Source: Bacteroidia bacterium
GTDB lineage: Bacteria > Bacteroidota > Bacteroidia > Bacteroidales > UBA932
DNA: 64,000 nt
Direction: 5' to 3'
Assembly: GCA_030529945.1 (NCBI GenBank)
Contig: JAUMVX010000005.1
Coordinates: forward strand, 1 to 64,000
Shown here: positions 46,775 to 55,319 of the stretch, in pieces
Position numbering within the stretch: the stretch's first letter is position 1
How the letters are laid out: every line of letters begins with the position of its first letter
Made by a program: the position numbers and the translations under genes
Notes under the pieces: generated by a model
What the model saw: the letters and a program-made list of their open reading frames with translations, nothing else
Database searches by the model: none
What the model was told of the DNA's origin: nothing

Positions 46775-49597
46775 TTATATCTTTATTCTGCAGCTGAGTC
46801 CGTAATAGAACGCCGGGGTGAAGATGGCCCCCACTCCGGTAGCCATCGAGATGACGTAAGGACGGGAGTTCGTGAAGTTGTTCGCGAAGAAGGACAGGGA
46901 GACGTGATCTCCTATCTCCTTCGTGATGCTCAGATTCGCGGACATATAGGCCGGATAGCCGTCCTGAGCGAAGGTATAGGCGTTGCCGGACTTGATGATG
47001 AGGTTCTGGAACTCCGGCAGCGCGGCCTCGGCGGCGGTGAACTCGTGGAGGACGCCGTCAGTATCCATATATGCCACCGGCCAGACTGCGGTGTAGGAAT
47101 TCCCGTCGCCGATATTTCCTCCCGTATCCGTCTTGCCGTTTTCCGACACCGTGAAGGCGTAATCCGCGCCGCGATAGCGGGAAAGATTGCGCGAACGCGT
47201 CAGCAGCGAGGCTTCGAGACGGCAGGTGATGATAAGGCGCGCCTGCGGGATATGCGTGATGGCGGTGAGATTGGCATCCAGATTATGCGTCACGCGTCCG
47301 TTCACCACTGCGGTGGAACTGCCCCCGTTCGCGTATATGCCGACGTACTGGTACGAGCGGTTCGCGATCTGAGTGTGCGACCAGCCGGTCTGGTAATAAT
47401 ACGAAAGCGACTCGTCCACATAGCGCGTCCAGGTATATGATGCGTCGAGGCGGAACTGCGTGAATATGGGCTCTATCTGAGGAAAATCCACGGTAAGCTC
47501 GGCCCCGGCCCTGTCCGTCTTGGCTCCGTTGTCCTGACGGGTGGACTTCGCGAAAGTGCGGTCCGTCACCTTCACGTCCATCTGAGTCCAGAAATCGCTG
47601 TACGACTCGCGGATATACACAGCTCCCGTGCTGCTGTCCACTTTTATCTGCGGGGAGTCCGGTATGCTGTAGCCGTCCGGCAGGCGGAGAATGTCGTAAG
47701 AGAACGGAGTGTAGAGGGAGGAGAGCTTGTAAGGATGGAGCGTGCGGTTCCAGAAGCCCACGAGCGAAACCTTCGTTCCTGAAACGGTCGCATCCAGACC
47801 CGCTTCGGCGTTGCGGGAGCGCTGCCATTTCAGCTCCGGATTATAGAGCACGCTATACGGCTGAGTATAATAGACATACGAAGACGAATCCCCGTGCGAG
47901 AAGCCGAAAGTCTGTATGTCGCGATATTCCTGTTTCGGGTAGAGGATGTAGAATGACGGCAGCTTCTCCGTAAGACCCCAGCCGGCACGCAGCGCGAGCG
48001 CATCGGAGAAAGTCCATTTTGCGTTGAAGCGCGGCGAGAGCGTATTCATATCGTCATAGTCGCTGCCTTCGATGTACACGGTCTCCATACGCAGTCCGCC
48101 GACCAGCTGCAGGCTCGTGCTTCCGAGCGGCAGAGTGAGGTCCTCCTCCGCATAGTAGGAGACGTTGTGCATAAAGGGGTAGTCGCTGTACGGCCGCGGC
48201 CGGTACCCGTTCGCGGCCAATGCCGCATCCTCGTACCACTCTCCCCTGCCGACGTTTCCGTTCGCCTTCCACTGCACTCCGGCCTTCAGGCGGGAGCGCA
48301 CGGCGGCGAAGCGGCGGTCCCAGCTGTATTTCAGGGAGGCCGCGTAGTCCAGCTCCCTGGAGTCCACGATCTGATCGGAATAATAGGTGAGCGGCAGGCG
48401 GTCCGCCAGATGGTAGCCCTCGCTCTCCGCGTGCACTGCCGGCTGTACGGAGCCGTAGGTATGGAACCTGTGCTCGTGAGTGCGGTTATCCGCATAATTC
48501 ACGGAAGCCTCGGCCTTCAGGCCGGTGATCCAGCTGCGGTTCAGCTGCCAGTCGAGCGAAGTGTTCGCGCGCAGGGCGTTGTCCCTCGCCTTGCCGTACT
48601 CCCCGGAAAATGCGTCCGGGTCGTCTTCGCTGTTCATCCCGCCGAGATTGCCCGTGACGCCCGCCTCGAAGCGGATCTTGCCCGCGAAAGTGTTCGAATA
48701 GGCCAGGCTGAAGCCGCTGCGGGTATATGATTCGTAAGGGGAGACCAGTTTCTTCGTGGCACGCGCCCATTCCGCGCTGAGATTCAGCACACCGCGCTTT
48801 TTCTGCAGGTCCACACCCTTCGAGACTGAAGTCTGATAGGTCCGGGGGTTCACCGAGAAGGAAATGCGCAGCGGCGTGCGTCCCTTGCGGGTGTGAATCC
48901 GCACCATACCGCTGTTCAGGTCGCCGTATTCCGCAGAAGGGACACCGGTCAGAATCTCCACCGACTCCACATTGTCCACGGCTATGCTTCTGGTGTCCAC
49001 GCCGCTCATCGAGCCGAAGGCGGCATTGTTCCCGAGCCGCACGCCGTCCACTTCGAGAGCGGTGGCGAATGCGGCATTGGCGGCTGTAGAGCCGCCGGAA
49101 CGCAGCGAGAAGCTGTTCGAGGCTGTCAGGTCGGGGTTCACGGTCTTGCCGCCCGGAAGGAGCGAGGCCATATCCGACATACTCGACATCTGAAGGTGAT
49201 TCAGCGCGTCGCGGCCGAGGGTATGCGAGGTTCCCACCGCGTCGCTCCCCTTCTGCGCAGTCACGACCACCTCCTTCAGCGCGAGCGAACTCTCGTGCAG
49301 CGTGAACTTCAGACCGGACAGGTCCGCTTTCACGCTGATGCTGCGCGACTCGTCCACATAGCCCAGGCAGCTCGCTGCCAATGTGTAGGTCCCCTCCGCG
49401 ATGTTCGTGAGGCGGAATTCTCCCTTTTCGTCCGTGACCGCCCAGAGCGCCCCGCCGTCCAGAGTCACCACCACTCCCACCAGAGGAGCGAGTCCGTCCG
49501 CGTCGAGCACGACTCCGGAAATCGAGTGCCCGGTCGGCGCGGCTGCCGCGCCCAAGGTCAGGAGTAATGCCGATAATAAGCTTGCCGCCAGTCTCAT
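46775..49597 (-). CDS. TonB-dependent outer-membrane receptor
   Basis: 940 residues with a signal peptide (MRLAASLLSALLLTLGAAAAP). Residues 24-105 are a carboxypeptidase-D regulatory-like domain (ISGVVLDADGLAPLVGVVVTL), then the plug (LKEVVVTAQKGSDAVGTSHTLGRDAL, VESVEILTGVPSAEYGDLNSGMVRI) and a 22-strand-type barrel ending FYYGLSCRIKI. No SusD-like gene follows, so it is not a SusC/SusD glycan pair. The ATG overlaps the stop of the S46 peptidase gene by four bases (ATGA), so the two are translationally coupled. Substrate likely a peptide or metal chelate (inference). Confidence 0.93.
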   Translation of the reverse strand: MRLAASLLSALLLTLGAAAAPTGHSISGVVLDADGLAPLVGVVVTLDGGALWAVTDEKGEFRLTNIAEGTYTLAASCLGYVDESRSISVKADLSGLKFTLHESSLALKEVVVTAQKGSDAVGTSHTLGRDALNHLQMSSMSDMASLLPGGKTVNPDLTASNSFSLRSGGSTAANAAFATALEVDGVRLGNNAAFGSMSGVDTRSIAVDNVESVEILTGVPSAEYGDLNSGMVRIHTRKGRTPLRISFSVNPRTYQTSVSKGVDLQKKRGVLNLSAEWARATKKLVSPYESYTRSGFSLAYSNTFAGKIRFEAGVTGNLGGMNSEDDPDAFSGEYGKARDNALRANTSLDWQLNRSWITGLKAEASVNYADNRTHEHRFHTYGSVQPAVHAESEGYHLADRLPLTYYSDQIVDSRELDYAASLKYSWDRRFAAVRSRLKAGVQWKANGNVGRGEWYEDAALAANGYRPRPYSDYPFMHNVSYYAEEDLTLPLGSTSLQLVGGLRMETVYIEGSDYDDMNTLSPRFNAKWTFSDALALRAGWGLTEKLPSFYILYPKQEYRDIQTFGFSHGDSSSYVYYTQPYSVLYNPELKWQRSRNAEAGLDATVSGTKVSLVGFWNRTLHPYKLSSLYTPFSYDILRLPDGYSIPDSPQIKVDSSTGAVYIRESYSDFWTQMDVKVTDRTFAKSTRQDNGAKTDRAGAELTVDFPQIEPIFTQFRLDASYTWTRYVDESLSYYYQTGWSHTQIANRSYQYVGIYANGGSSTAVVNGRVTHNLDANLTAITHIPQARLIITCRLEASLLTRSRNLSRYRGADYAFTVSENGKTDTGGNIGDGNSYTAVWPVAYMDTDGVLHEFTAAEAALPEFQNLIIKSGNAYTFAQDGYPAYMSANLSITKEIGDHVSLSFFANNFTNSRPYVISMATGVGAIFTPAFYYGLSCRIKI

Positions 49598-51714
49598 AAC
49601 TGTCCTATTTCTTCAAGTATCCTGTCCATCTTCGCGTAATGCCTCAGCGTCCAGAGCACATAGCGGATATCCACGTTCACACAATGGTTGTACCCCGGAG
49701 TGCAGTCCACGTCGCTCGCAAGGGACTCCTTGTTCCCGTCGAAGGCCAGACCGATGAGTTCGCCCCGGGCATTGAGAAGCGGAGAACCGGAATTGCCTCC
49801 GGTTATATCATTGTCCGTCAGGAAATTCACTATCATCCCGCGCCCCTTCGTCTCCAGAAGGGACTTCCACTCCGGCTTGAGGCTGTATTCGTATTTCTGC
49901 TGATCGTATTTCTCGAGTATGCCGTCGGAGGTCGAATGCGACAGACAATAGACTCCATCGTAAGGCTCGTATCCTCCTATAGTGCCGTAGCTCAGACGCA
50001 TAGTGAAATTCGCGTCCGGATACTGCTCGATGCCGAGGTTCTTTCGCATCTCATATAAGGCTCTGGTGTACTGTCTGCCAAGCTCCGTAGGGCTGCCGCC
50101 TTTCCGGAAGCAGTCGATCTGCCGGTTGAAGTCATTAATCTTCACTTCCTGCAGGAAGCGGAAGAGCGAATCGTCGCAGAACTTCTCCATCTGTGCTCCC
50201 TCGCTCGTGAGAAACTCGCTCACCCTCTTCTCGTCCGTCATCCAGCTGCTCTCCCATAGAGCGTCCGCGATAGCCTTGCAGTCACCGCCGTAGCTCTCAT
50301 AAAGGCTCCTCTGGAACTCTCCCCGGAAGCCTCCGTCCACTTCGCGGTAGAAGGCCTCCACGCTGTAGCGGAAGAGTTTCTTCTCGACTCCCAGGTCCAG
50401 AGCCGAGTACGTCCTCGCGTCGCTGCGCTTCATATTTTCCACGGAGCGGGCATTCGTCAGATGTCCGCGCGCGGAGTTCAGACGCGTCGCGACCACCGCG
50501 AGCTGCGTGCCGCGCACTATCGTCTCCCGATACCAGATTCTGCTGCGGTCAGCATTCCCGATGGCAGCGTAAACGCTGTCCAATTCCTTCAGAAGTCCTC
50601 CCCACTGAGCGCTGCGGGAGCCATCCGCGAGAATCCACTCCTGAAGCTGCGCTTCGCGCTCGCGGCACTGCGCGGCTACATCGAAACGCTTGAGGCACTG
50701 CACCATACCTTCATTGTTCTCCTGGATATTGCTCAGAGTGAAATAATAGTCGGAGTATTTCAGCCGCACCGAAGGGTCGGCGTCCATAGCCTCGGAAATG
50801 ATCTTCATCTGGGCCGAGCGCACCTCGTTCGTGATGGGATAACTTACATTCTCTTCGTAGCTTATCTTCGCAGAGGAGGCGTAGCGGTCAGTCCTTCCCG
50901 GATATCCGATGACCATCGCGAAGTCGCCGTCGCTCCAGCCTCCGGTCGATATGGTGAGCCTGCGCTCGGGCCGGAGCGGCACATTGCCGACGCTGTACTC
51001 CGCCGCTGAGCCGTCAGGAGCCGTATAGATTCTGTACAGCGCGAAATCGCACTTCTGCTGGGGCCATTCCCAGTTGTCCGTGTCTCCTCCGAAGGCGGCG
51101 ATGCTCACAGGGGGAGCGGCGACCAGACGTATGTCCCGATATACGGTGTAGAGTGCCATATAATATTTGCTCCCGGCCCACATCGAGGAAAGGGAGGCCT
51201 CGTAGCCCGTCTCGGCGGCATATTTCTTCTCCAGCTGATAGGACAGCTTCCGGAAGCCCAGAGGCCGTCCTTGCGCGGAGGCTTCGGCTGAGGCGGCGTT
51301 CACCTCATCGGTAACGTCGATCACTTTCCGGAGCAGATAGACGCTCTTGCCTTCGATGGGGATCTCATCCTTCGACTCGAAGGCCCAGAAGCCGTCTTCG
51401 AGGTAGTTCCGCGAGTCCGTGCTGAGCCTGTAGACATCGGAATACGCGCAGTGATGGTTCGTGATGAGCAGGCCCTCGCCTGAGATTATGCTGCCCGTGC
51501 ATCCGAAGTCCAGGGACACCACCGCGCCGGTCAGTCCGAGGGAGCCTTCGTCATATATTTCCTTCGCGGAGAGCTGCAGGCCTTTTTCCTGCATCCTCGT
51601 CTCAAGAGCCTTGGAGATGAGATTCACCATCCACATCCCCTCGTCGGCGTGCGCGTTGCCGCTGCCCAGCAGCATCACGGCAGAGGCAATGATATAAAAA
51701 AACCTTCTTTTCAT
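49594..51714 (-). CDS. S46 family dipeptidyl-peptidase (DPP7-like)
   Basis: 706 residues with a signal peptide (MKRRFFYIIASAVMLLGSGNAHA). Catalytic residues are visible: His in LLITNHHCAYSD (87/88), Asp in AAFGGDTDNWEWPQ, and Ser642 in TGGNSGSPLLNARGE. The residue that sets P1 specificity, 18 after the catalytic Ser, is Gly660 (AFDGN), as in DPP7, rather than the Arg of DPP11 that selects acidic residues. It should therefore remove dipeptides with hydrophobic P1 residues from periplasmic peptides. It heads an apparent operon with the TonB receptor. Confidence 0.95.
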   Translation of the reverse strand: MKRRFFYIIASAVMLLGSGNAHADEGMWMVNLISKALETRMQEKGLQLSAKEIYDEGSLGLTGAVVSLDFGCTGSIISGEGLLITNHHCAYSDVYRLSTDSRNYLEDGFWAFESKDEIPIEGKSVYLLRKVIDVTDEVNAASAEASAQGRPLGFRKLSYQLEKKYAAETGYEASLSSMWAGSKYYMALYTVYRDIRLVAAPPVSIAAFGGDTDNWEWPQQKCDFALYRIYTAPDGSAAEYSVGNVPLRPERRLTISTGGWSDGDFAMVIGYPGRTDRYASSAKISYEENVSYPITNEVRSAQMKIISEAMDADPSVRLKYSDYYFTLSNIQENNEGMVQCLKRFDVAAQCREREAQLQEWILADGSRSAQWGGLLKELDSVYAAIGNADRSRIWYRETIVRGTQLAVVATRLNSARGHLTNARSVENMKRSDARTYSALDLGVEKKLFRYSVEAFYREVDGGFRGEFQRSLYESYGGDCKAIADALWESSWMTDEKRVSEFLTSEGAQMEKFCDDSLFRFLQEVKINDFNRQIDCFRKGGSPTELGRQYTRALYEMRKNLGIEQYPDANFTMRLSYGTIGGYEPYDGVYCLSHSTSDGILEKYDQQKYEYSLKPEWKSLLETKGRGMIVNFLTDNDITGGNSGSPLLNARGELIGLAFDGNKESLASDVDCTPGYNHCVNVDIRYVLWTLRHYAKMDRILEEIGQL

Positions 51715-51738
51715 ACTACCTAAGAATGGGTATTTCGG

Positions 51739-51763
51739 CTAAGTGATTCCTAAAAAATAACCT
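51739..51763. repeat. Intergenic AT-rich motif, copy 3
   Basis: Identical over 25 bases to the motif at 32732-32756 (contains AAGTGATTCCTAAAAAATAA). It lies in the divergent region between the S46 operon (start 51714) and the nitroreductase gene (start 51862), 25 bases upstream of the S46 start. Confidence 0.6.
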
Positions 51764-51781
51764 TTATCCAAAACAACTTAC

Positions 51782-51789
51782 TATATTTG
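51782..51789 (+). promoter_or_regulatory. -7 box of the nitroreductase gene
   Basis: TATATTTG matches TAnnTTTG, 72 bases before the ATG; it is 18 bases right of the repeat motif. No TTTG at -33. Confidence 0.4.
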
Positions 51790-51861
51790 CGTTTCGGAGA
51801 AACCTTTCTCCGGCTCCCCGGGGGCTTTCCTCCGAAAGGCGGACACAAATATAGATAAAAT

Positions 51862-52338
51862 ATGGATTTTTCAGAAGTCATAGAAAAAAGACACAGCGTC
51901 AGGTCGTTCACGGCGGCGTCTGTGGAGCGCGAAGTGCTCGAGAGAATCATCGCGGCGGCGGATACCGCCCCTTCCTCGAAGAACTGCAGGAGTTCGGCTT
52001 TCCTCGTGATAGAGGACAGGGACACGCTGCGGGCCATCTCCGAGATGCGGACTGCCGGCTCAGCCTTCGTGAAGGACGCCCCGGCAGCCATCGTGGTTCT
52101 GGGCGACAGCTCCGAAACGGATATGTGGGTGGAGAATTCTTCCATCTCGGCCACCTTCATCCAGCTTGCAGCCACAGACTGCGGTCTGGGAAGCTGCTGG
52201 GTTCAGGTGCGCGGGCGGCTGCGCGACAAGAGTGACCCCGCGAAAGGCACGGCGGAGGATTACCTCAGGAATCTGCTCGGCATCAAGGAGCGCTTCAGCG
52301 TACTCTGCGTCGTGGCTCTGGGATATGAAGCGGAATAA
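51862..52338 (+). CDS. Nitroreductase-family protein
   Basis: 158 residues, at the short end of the family. FMN-binding features are visible: IEKRHSVRSFT at the start, DTAPSSKNCRSSAFLVIED, and the C-terminal LGSCWVQVRGR...LLGIKERFSVLCVVALGYE. Nitroreductases act on quinones, nitro compounds or flavins; the true substrate is unknown. It is 26 bases ahead of the collagen-like/FISUMP lipoprotein, but functional linkage is not obvious. It is divergent from the S46/TonB operon and shares its intergenic region. Confidence 0.88.
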   Translation: MDFSEVIEKRHSVRSFTAASVEREVLERIIAAADTAPSSKNCRSSAFLVIEDRDTLRAISEMRTAGSAFVKDAPAAIVVLGDSSETDMWVENSSISATFIQLAATDCGLGSCWVQVRGRLRDKSDPAKGTAEDYLRNLLGIKERFSVLCVVALGYEAE

Positions 52339-52364
52339 TCTTATCATTTAATACACACAGGAAT

Positions 52365-53879
52365 ATGAAAAAATTACTGACTTTTGCAGCATCCGCGCTC
52401 CTTATGCTGGGGCTTGTGGGCTGTTCAGACCTCAACGACCGCGTGGACCAGCTCGAGACTGATGTCAAGGAGCTTCAGGACGCCATCAAGAAACTTCAGG
52501 CTGCAGTCGACGCCAAAGTGACCGTAACCGGCATCACCGAGGTGGAGAACGGAAGCAAGGTTAGCTTCTCGGACGGCAGCTACTTCACGATTACCAACGG
52601 CAAGAACGGCAAGGACGGAGCCGATGGCAAGGATGGTAAAGACGGCAAGGATGGCAAGGACGGTGTTGACGGTGAAAACGGCAAAGACGGCGACACTCTC
52701 ATCGGAAGCATCACCAAGGAGAACGGCTGCGCCTACATCATCCTCTCCGACGGGACCACCTTCACCTTCCCGCTCTACTCCCCTGTAGGTGCGGTGAAGT
52801 CCCTCGTCTTCCTCCCGAGATACTCCGACGGCAAGGGCACCATCAGCAGGGACGGTATGGCAGAGATGTTTTTCCACGTATATCCCGAAACTGCGGTCGC
52901 CGGCCTCAAGGCGGCCTACGACAAGCAGGAACTGCTCGTGGTCTTGAACGCCACTGCGGTAAAGACGCGTGCCGAAGATGAAGGTGAAGATGAAGACACG
53001 CCTCCTTGCAAAGTCGAATTCAACGTCGAGGACGGTATGGTATATTTCAGGGAAATCAACCTTAAGAATGAGCCGGAAAACATAGCCGTATGCGTAGGCT
53101 TCGAGGACAATTTCTCCGCTGTGAACTCCGGATTCATCCTTATGGAAAGGGAAAGCACGCTCAAGTATGGCGGAGCTGAGTATTCCATCAGAAAGATGAA
53201 GGACGGCAAGGTCTGGATGACAGAGAACCTCTGCTATCTTCCTGAGGGCTACACCCCTTGCAGCGATCTGGAAAATGTCACCGCGGGCGTTTACTACCCT
53301 CTCACACTGAACTTTGCGGAAGATGGCCTCGTGTTCTGCGAGAACCCTGTCATCATCAAGGAGAACGGCTATCTCTACCAGTCTGAGGTCGCTCTCGGCC
53401 TTAAGGTCGGCGACATTCAGGACGAAGCGAAGGCCGCATCTCTGGAAGGCGTGCAGGGCATCTGCCCGAGCGGCTGGCACATCCCTACGGCCGACGACAT
53501 TCTGGGGCTGGTGGGTAAAGCGGTGCCGCCTTATACCACGAATGTGGACGCTCCGTATTATGACAGCACACTCGACGCCGGCTCACTGGCACTGCTGAAC
53601 GCGGACGATTTCAACTTCGGACCTGTCGGCGCGATAAGCATCGTGAATATGAACTCGACGAAGGGCACGATGATGGGATATCTCAAACCCTATCCGGGCA
53701 AGGTAAGCTCCGGCTTCTACTGCGGCTCCACATATACGGGAGCAAGCAAGGACAAGGAAGGCAACATCACGACCTACCAGTTCCTCGGCCTTATGCCTAT
53801 GGCCTCTACGGGCAAGGTAAGCGGCTCCAAGCTCAGCCACCGCATCGCCGCACCGGTCCGCTGCGTGAAGAACAGCTGA
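52365..53879 (+). CDS. Lipoprotein with coiled coil, collagen-like repeats and FISUMP domain
   Basis: 504 residues, lipobox LGLVGC (C20). Residues 21-50 are a heptad coiled coil (LNDRVDQLETDVKELQDAIK). Residues 79-110 are eleven Gly-X-Y triplets, mostly GKD, as in DUF4988-type proteins. A globular region follows (residues 120-270), then a FISUMP domain (275-504; DGKVWMTENLCYLPEG, CPSGWHIPTADDI, SHRIAAPVRCVKN). A trimeric stalk carrying an exposed FISUMP head is a reasonable model. The FISUMP domain is closely related to that of the fimbrillin-like protein at 42431-44026, across the divergent block. Confidence 0.85.
   Translation: MKKLLTFAASALLMLGLVGCSDLNDRVDQLETDVKELQDAIKKLQAAVDAKVTVTGITEVENGSKVSFSDGSYFTITNGKNGKDGADGKDGKDGKDGKDGVDGENGKDGDTLIGSITKENGCAYIILSDGTTFTFPLYSPVGAVKSLVFLPRYSDGKGTISRDGMAEMFFHVYPETAVAGLKAAYDKQELLVVLNATAVKTRAEDEGEDEDTPPCKVEFNVEDGMVYFREINLKNEPENIAVCVGFEDNFSAVNSGFILMERESTLKYGGAEYSIRKMKDGKVWMTENLCYLPEGYTPCSDLENVTAGVYYPLTLNFAEDGLVFCENPVIIKENGYLYQSEVALGLKVGDIQDEAKAASLEGVQGICPSGWHIPTADDILGLVGKAVPPYTTNVDAPYYDSTLDAGSLALLNADDFNFGPVGAISIVNMNSTKGTMMGYLKPYPGKVSSGFYCGSTYTGASKDKEGNITTYQFLGLMPMASTGKVSGSKLSHRIAAPVRCVKNS
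52599..52694 (+). repeat. In-frame 9-bp tandem repeat encoding Gly-Lys-Asp
   Basis: Near-tandem 9-base units of the form GGCAAGGAC/GGCAAGGAT (about eleven codon triplets) encode the collagen-like stretch. Copy number could change by slippage without breaking the frame. Confidence 0.75.
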
Positions 53880-53894
53880 TCCACCGGCACATAG

Positions 53895-53929
53895 AAAAAG
53901 GGCGGCCCGCAGTGCGGGCCGCCCTTTTT
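53895..53929. terminator. Bidirectional terminator
   Basis: 16-bp stem AAAAAGGGCGGCCCGC/GCGGGCCGCCCTTTTT with a 3-base loop; A5 and T5 flanks make it work for both the FISUMP gene and convergent gdhA. Confidence 0.9.
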
Positions 53930-53948
53930 AATCCTGTCCTGAAGAGGA

Positions 53949-55292
53949 CTATATGATGCCCTGCTCAAGCATAGCCGTGGCGACTTTCATAAAGCCGGCG
54001 ATGTTCGCGCCCTTCACGTAGTCGATGTGGCCGTCAGGCTGTGTGCCGTACTTCACGCAGGCCTCGTGGATGGAGTTCATAATGAAATGAAGCTTCTCGT
54101 CCACTTCCTTGCCGCTCCAGCTGATGTGGGATGCGTTCTGGGTCATTTCGAGACCGGATGTGGCCACACCGCCCGCATTCACAGCCTTGCCCGGAGCGAA
54201 ATATACGCCGTTATGCTGGAAATAGTGGATGGCTCCCGGCTGGCAGCCCATATTGGAAACTTCGCAGCAGCACCAGGTGCCGTTCGCCTTGAGTTCCTTC
54301 GCATCTTCCTCGGAAAGCTCGTTCTGGAATGCGCAAGGCAGAGCGATGTCGCACTTCACGCTCCAGGACTTCTTTCCAGGGGTGAACACCGCCTGTCCAG
54401 GGAACTTGTCGGCCATATCCTGAACCTTGTTGCGGTTCGAGGCGCGCATAACGAGCATATAGTCGATCATCTCAGGAGTGATGCCGTCCGCAATCTCGCA
54501 GACGCCGTCAGGACCGGAAACGGCCACTACCTTGGCGCCGAGCTCGACAGCCTTCTTGCAGGCTCCCCAAGCCACGTTGCCGAAGCCGGAAACCGCGATT
54601 CTGCAGCCTCGGATATCCTTACCCGCCTTGTGAAGAAGGTTCTGGGTGAAATAGAGAGCGCCGTAACCGGTAGCCTCAGGACGGAGAATCGAACCGCCCC
54701 AGGTAGCGCCCTTTCCGGTGAGAACGCCGGTATTGTACTCGCGCGCGAGTTTCTTGTACATTCCGTAGAGATAACCGATCTCGCGGCCGCCTACACCCAC
54801 GTCACCCGCAGGGATGTCCTGGTCAGGACCTATGCAGTTCCAGAGCTCAAGCATAAAGGCCTGGCAGAAACGCATAATCTCGTCGTTGCTCTTTCCTACC
54901 GGGTCGAAATCGGAGCCGCCCTTCGCGCCGCCCATAGGAAGGGTGGTGAGAGCGTTCTTGAATGTCTGCTCGAAACCGAGGAACTTGAGCATGGAAGGAG
55001 TGACAGCCTTATGGAAGCGGAGACCTCCCTTGTATGGTCCGATGGCGCTGTTGAACTGGATACGGTAGCCTGTGTTCGTCTGCACTTCGCCCTTGTCGTC
55101 AACCCAGGTCACGCGGAAAGTGAAGATACGGTCAGGTTCCACCATACGCTCCACGATCTTAGCCTTCTCGAACTCCGGATGCTGATTGTAAACATCTTCG
55201 ATAGATTCCAAAACCTCCTGTACTGCCTGGAGATATTCGTTCTCGCCAGGGTACTTGGCCTGGAGTTTGGCCATAATTTCTGCTGTTTTCAT
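53949..55292 (-). CDS. gdhA: Glutamate dehydrogenase (NADP-type)
   Basis: 447 residues, hexameric class I GDH. Interconverts 2-oxoglutarate + ammonia and glutamate. The substrate motif LPMGGAKGGSDFDPVGKS holds the catalytic Lys; GDVGVGGREIGYLYGMYKK and the Rossmann loop VSGFGNVAWGACKKAVEL follow. Length and sequence fit the anabolic NADP type of anaerobes, but cofactor was not proven. It is 27 bases downstream of korB, which makes 2-oxoglutarate chemistry adjacent. Confidence 0.96.
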   Translation of the reverse strand: MKTAEIMAKLQAKYPGENEYLQAVQEVLESIEDVYNQHPEFEKAKIVERMVEPDRIFTFRVTWVDDKGEVQTNTGYRIQFNSAIGPYKGGLRFHKAVTPSMLKFLGFEQTFKNALTTLPMGGAKGGSDFDPVGKSNDEIMRFCQAFMLELWNCIGPDQDIPAGDVGVGGREIGYLYGMYKKLAREYNTGVLTGKGATWGGSILRPEATGYGALYFTQNLLHKAGKDIRGCRIAVSGFGNVAWGACKKAVELGAKVVAVSGPDGVCEIADGITPEMIDYMLVMRASNRNKVQDMADKFPGQAVFTPGKKSWSVKCDIALPCAFQNELSEEDAKELKANGTWCCCEVSNMGCQPGAIHYFQHNGVYFAPGKAVNAGGVATSGLEMTQNASHISWSGKEVDEKLHFIMNSIHEACVKYGTQPDGHIDYVKGANIAGFMKVATAMLEQGII

Positions 55293-55319
55293 TTTTTTGT
55301 GATTAGTGTATCTGTATTG

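Noticed and set aside
46775..49597. TonB receptor considered as a SusC of a glycan-utilisation locus
   Set aside because: No SusD-like gene or carbohydrate enzyme is adjacent, and the partners are DUF4876/DUF6850.
52599..52694. Tandem 9-base units considered as a CRISPR or minisatellite
   Set aside because: Units have no spacers and lie in frame within a lipoprotein gene, encoding collagen-like Gly-Lys-Asp triplets.
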